Below the pieces are notes generated by a model, which did no database searches, had not been told where the DNA came from, and saw only the letters and a list, made by a program, of their open reading frames with translations. From Marinobacter sp. X15-166B (GTDB lineage: Bacteria > Pseudomonadota > Gammaproteobacteria > Pseudomonadales > Oleiphilaceae): a DNA stretch of 55,398 nt. The position numbers and the translations under genes were made by a program. The stretch spans positions 2,792,098-2,847,495 of the forward strand of contig NZ_MEIY01000001.1 in NCBI RefSeq assembly GCF_001752365.1. Direction: 5' to 3'. Of the stretch, positions 54,685 to 55,398 are shown one piece after another (the first letter of the stretch is position 1; each line of letters opens with the position of its first letter).

Positions 54685-54891
54685 TTAACCGCAGGATTGA
54701 TCCAGCTGGACCGGAGGACAGGGCGTATCGCCGTATGAACAGAACACACAGCAATCACCCTGTTTAGGTTTGAGCAGCCCCCGGCACTTTTTGCACTCGT
54801 AATAATACTGGCACGCGTCCTCCGGCATGGTCTCTGTTTCCTTGTGCCCGCAGACAGGGCAGCTTATCTCTGATGTGAGTTTGGGTTTCAT
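54685..54891 (-). CDS. small Cys-rich protein upstream of merF
   Basis: 68-aa protein with nine cysteines: a CPVC...CKKC zinc-ribbon-like part and a GDCCVFCSYGDTPCPPVQ tail. Such proteins are found next to merF-like genes. GGGAGGT precedes the ATG. It could bind and hand over a soft metal ion to the transporter; this is inference from neighbourhood and cysteines. Confidence 0.75.
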   Translation of the reverse strand: MKPKLTSEISCPVCGHKETETMPEDACQYYYECKKCRGLLKPKQGDCCVFCSYGDTPCPPVQLDQSCG

Positions 54892-54982
54892 AATTCACCT
54901 CCCTCAGAAGTGACGCTGCTGACAACTTGATGCTGCTATAGACGGCACGAATTCGTGCGCGTCCGGCGACCGCAGTGAACAG

Positions 54983-55002
54983 GTTTAACTGCCCTGTTAA
55001 AC
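54983..55002. terminator. small palindrome at the end of the RDD remnant
   Basis: GTTTAAC-N6-GTTAAAC (54983-55002), perfect 7-bp arms, overlapping the RDD stop codon. Stem is AT-rich and no T run follows, so its terminator role is doubtful. Confidence 0.3.
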
Positions 55003-55155
55003 AGCGGCATCAAATTTGACAGGCTCCTTGCCGATACTACGGACAACGACCGTACCGGCAAGTTTGTCATGCCAGCCTTGTTTGCGCTTATCCACACCGA
55101 CCCAAATAAACCCCAGGCAGAGAGGAAGGGCCGATAGGATATAGGCGAAGTACCT
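54997..55155 (-). pseudogene. RDD family protein, 3' fragment cut by an IS element
   Basis: The C-terminal about 50 residues of an RDD membrane protein (RYFAYILSALPLCLGFIWVG, then DKRKQGWHDKLAGTVVVRSI) end at TAA 54997. Upstream of Arg the frame runs into the insertion sequence at 55156, so the 5' part has been lost or displaced. The conserved RDD run-in would continue beyond that point. Confidence 0.75.
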
Positions 55156-55398
55156 TGTAGTGGTTCAATGATTCCGGACACCAACGTAGGTGGTAATATC
55201 GCCACAATAAACGAGGTGTCTGATGACCAGAAAGCGACGTTCTTTTTCTCCTGAGTTCAAACAGGAAGCAGCCAGCCTGGTGCTGGATCAAGGTTACACG
55301 ATTCCCCAGGCGAGCGTGTCCCTGGGAATTGGTGAAAGCGCTATCCGGCGCTGGGTTAACCAACTGGCCGAGGAGCGTGACGGTGTCACCCCGAAGGG
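55156..55398 (+). mobile_element. IS3 family insertion sequence, left end (partial)
   Basis: The element appears to begin at 55156 with TGTAGTGG, right where the RDD reading frame is interrupted, and carries the transposase OrfA gene from 55223. IS3-family ends start with TG. The right end lies beyond the window, so the family is inferred from OrfA. Confidence 0.6.
55223..55398 (+). CDS. IS3-type transposase OrfA (partial)
   Basis: The first 58 codons of a transposase OrfA helix-turn-helix protein: RRSFSPEFKQEAASLVLDQG, then YTIPQASVSLGIGESAIRRW, typical of IS3 and IS407-like OrfA. The frame runs off the window. OrfB with the DDE nuclease would follow by programmed frameshifting. Confidence 0.85.
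   Translation, partial: MTRKRRSFSPEFKQEAASLVLDQGYTIPQASVSLGIGESAIRRWVNQLAEERDGVTPK

Noticed and set aside
1..55398. tRNA genes, rRNA genes or CRISPR arrays
   Set aside because: No T-loop-like GGTTCRANYCC in a cloverleaf context, no rRNA signature and no regularly spaced direct repeats were seen on reading; a dedicated scan was not possible.

Overview
The window looks like a chromosomal segment of a GC-rich, probably marine or otherwise aquatic, gammaproteobacterium. The evidence is the gene content (a tesA-ybbA-ybbP block, ZapE, DusC, WrbA, SstT, a gammaproteobacterial-type HtpG, a VC_2705-type sodium symporter with its DUF4212 partner) and dense packing with mostly proteobacterial ribosome-binding sites. 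I cannot name a genus. No rRNA, tRNA, CRISPR array or replication origin is visible. Two stretches are visibly AT-richer than the rest (about 4.1-8.7 kb and 31.5-35 kb) and look like acquired or fast-evolving DNA.

Layout. 0-4 kb: DsbA/FrnE-like oxidoreductase, class C beta-lactamase-fold esterase, then a MarR regulator divergent from a secreted protein and a CPGC redoxin, with two matching operators in the shared promoter. 4-8.7 kb: two-part sodium:solute symporter with a small membrane protein, a stretch of decayed gene fragments, a LysR gene. 8.8-15.6 kb: chemotaxis receptor, ATP sulfurylase with an altered sulfate-binding motif, lipase-like hydrolase, SMR exporter, ZapE. 15.7-18.3 kb: operon of a Tat-exported flavin amine oxidase, a periplasmic cytochrome c and a RidA protein carrying a signal peptide; I read it as a complete periplasmic amine-oxidising module. 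18.5-28.1 kb: PAP2 phosphatase, TesA/YbbA/YbbP, a solute-binding protein, Fe-alcohol dehydrogenase with an SCP2-like protein, alpha/beta hydrolase, M48 lipoprotein protease. 28.2-31.5 kb: htpG behind a sigma-32 promoter, with its start codon separated from the main frame at an A AAA AAG run, then DUF2835 and DusC. 31.5-34.9 kb: folate-independent methionine synthase MesD with MesX and a MetR-like regulator with a MetR box. 35.3-36 kb: PEP-CTERM gene split by an in-frame stop. 36.2-41.4 kb: YdhR-like protein, metal-ligand-less M24 protein, and a LysR/glutathionyl-hydroquinone reductase/pirin/WrbA quinone-stress cluster. 41.5-52.9 kb: housekeeping and transport genes (YnfA, cupin, SstT, GNAT, TauE, methyltransferase, DUF3297, DUF899, DASS, CPA2 antiporter, DHA2 MFS). 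52.9-55.4 kb: accessory end with a SMI1/KNR4 protein, a possible PD-(D/E)XK-like protein, a small Cys-rich protein plus MerF, and an RDD gene cut by an IS3-family element running off the window.

The strongest leads are the exported amine oxidase/cytochrome c/RidA operon, the htpG frame break at a dnaX-type slippery heptamer, the PEP-CTERM gene whose sorting tag lies behind a stop codon, and the ATP sulfurylase lacking the QTRNP signature.
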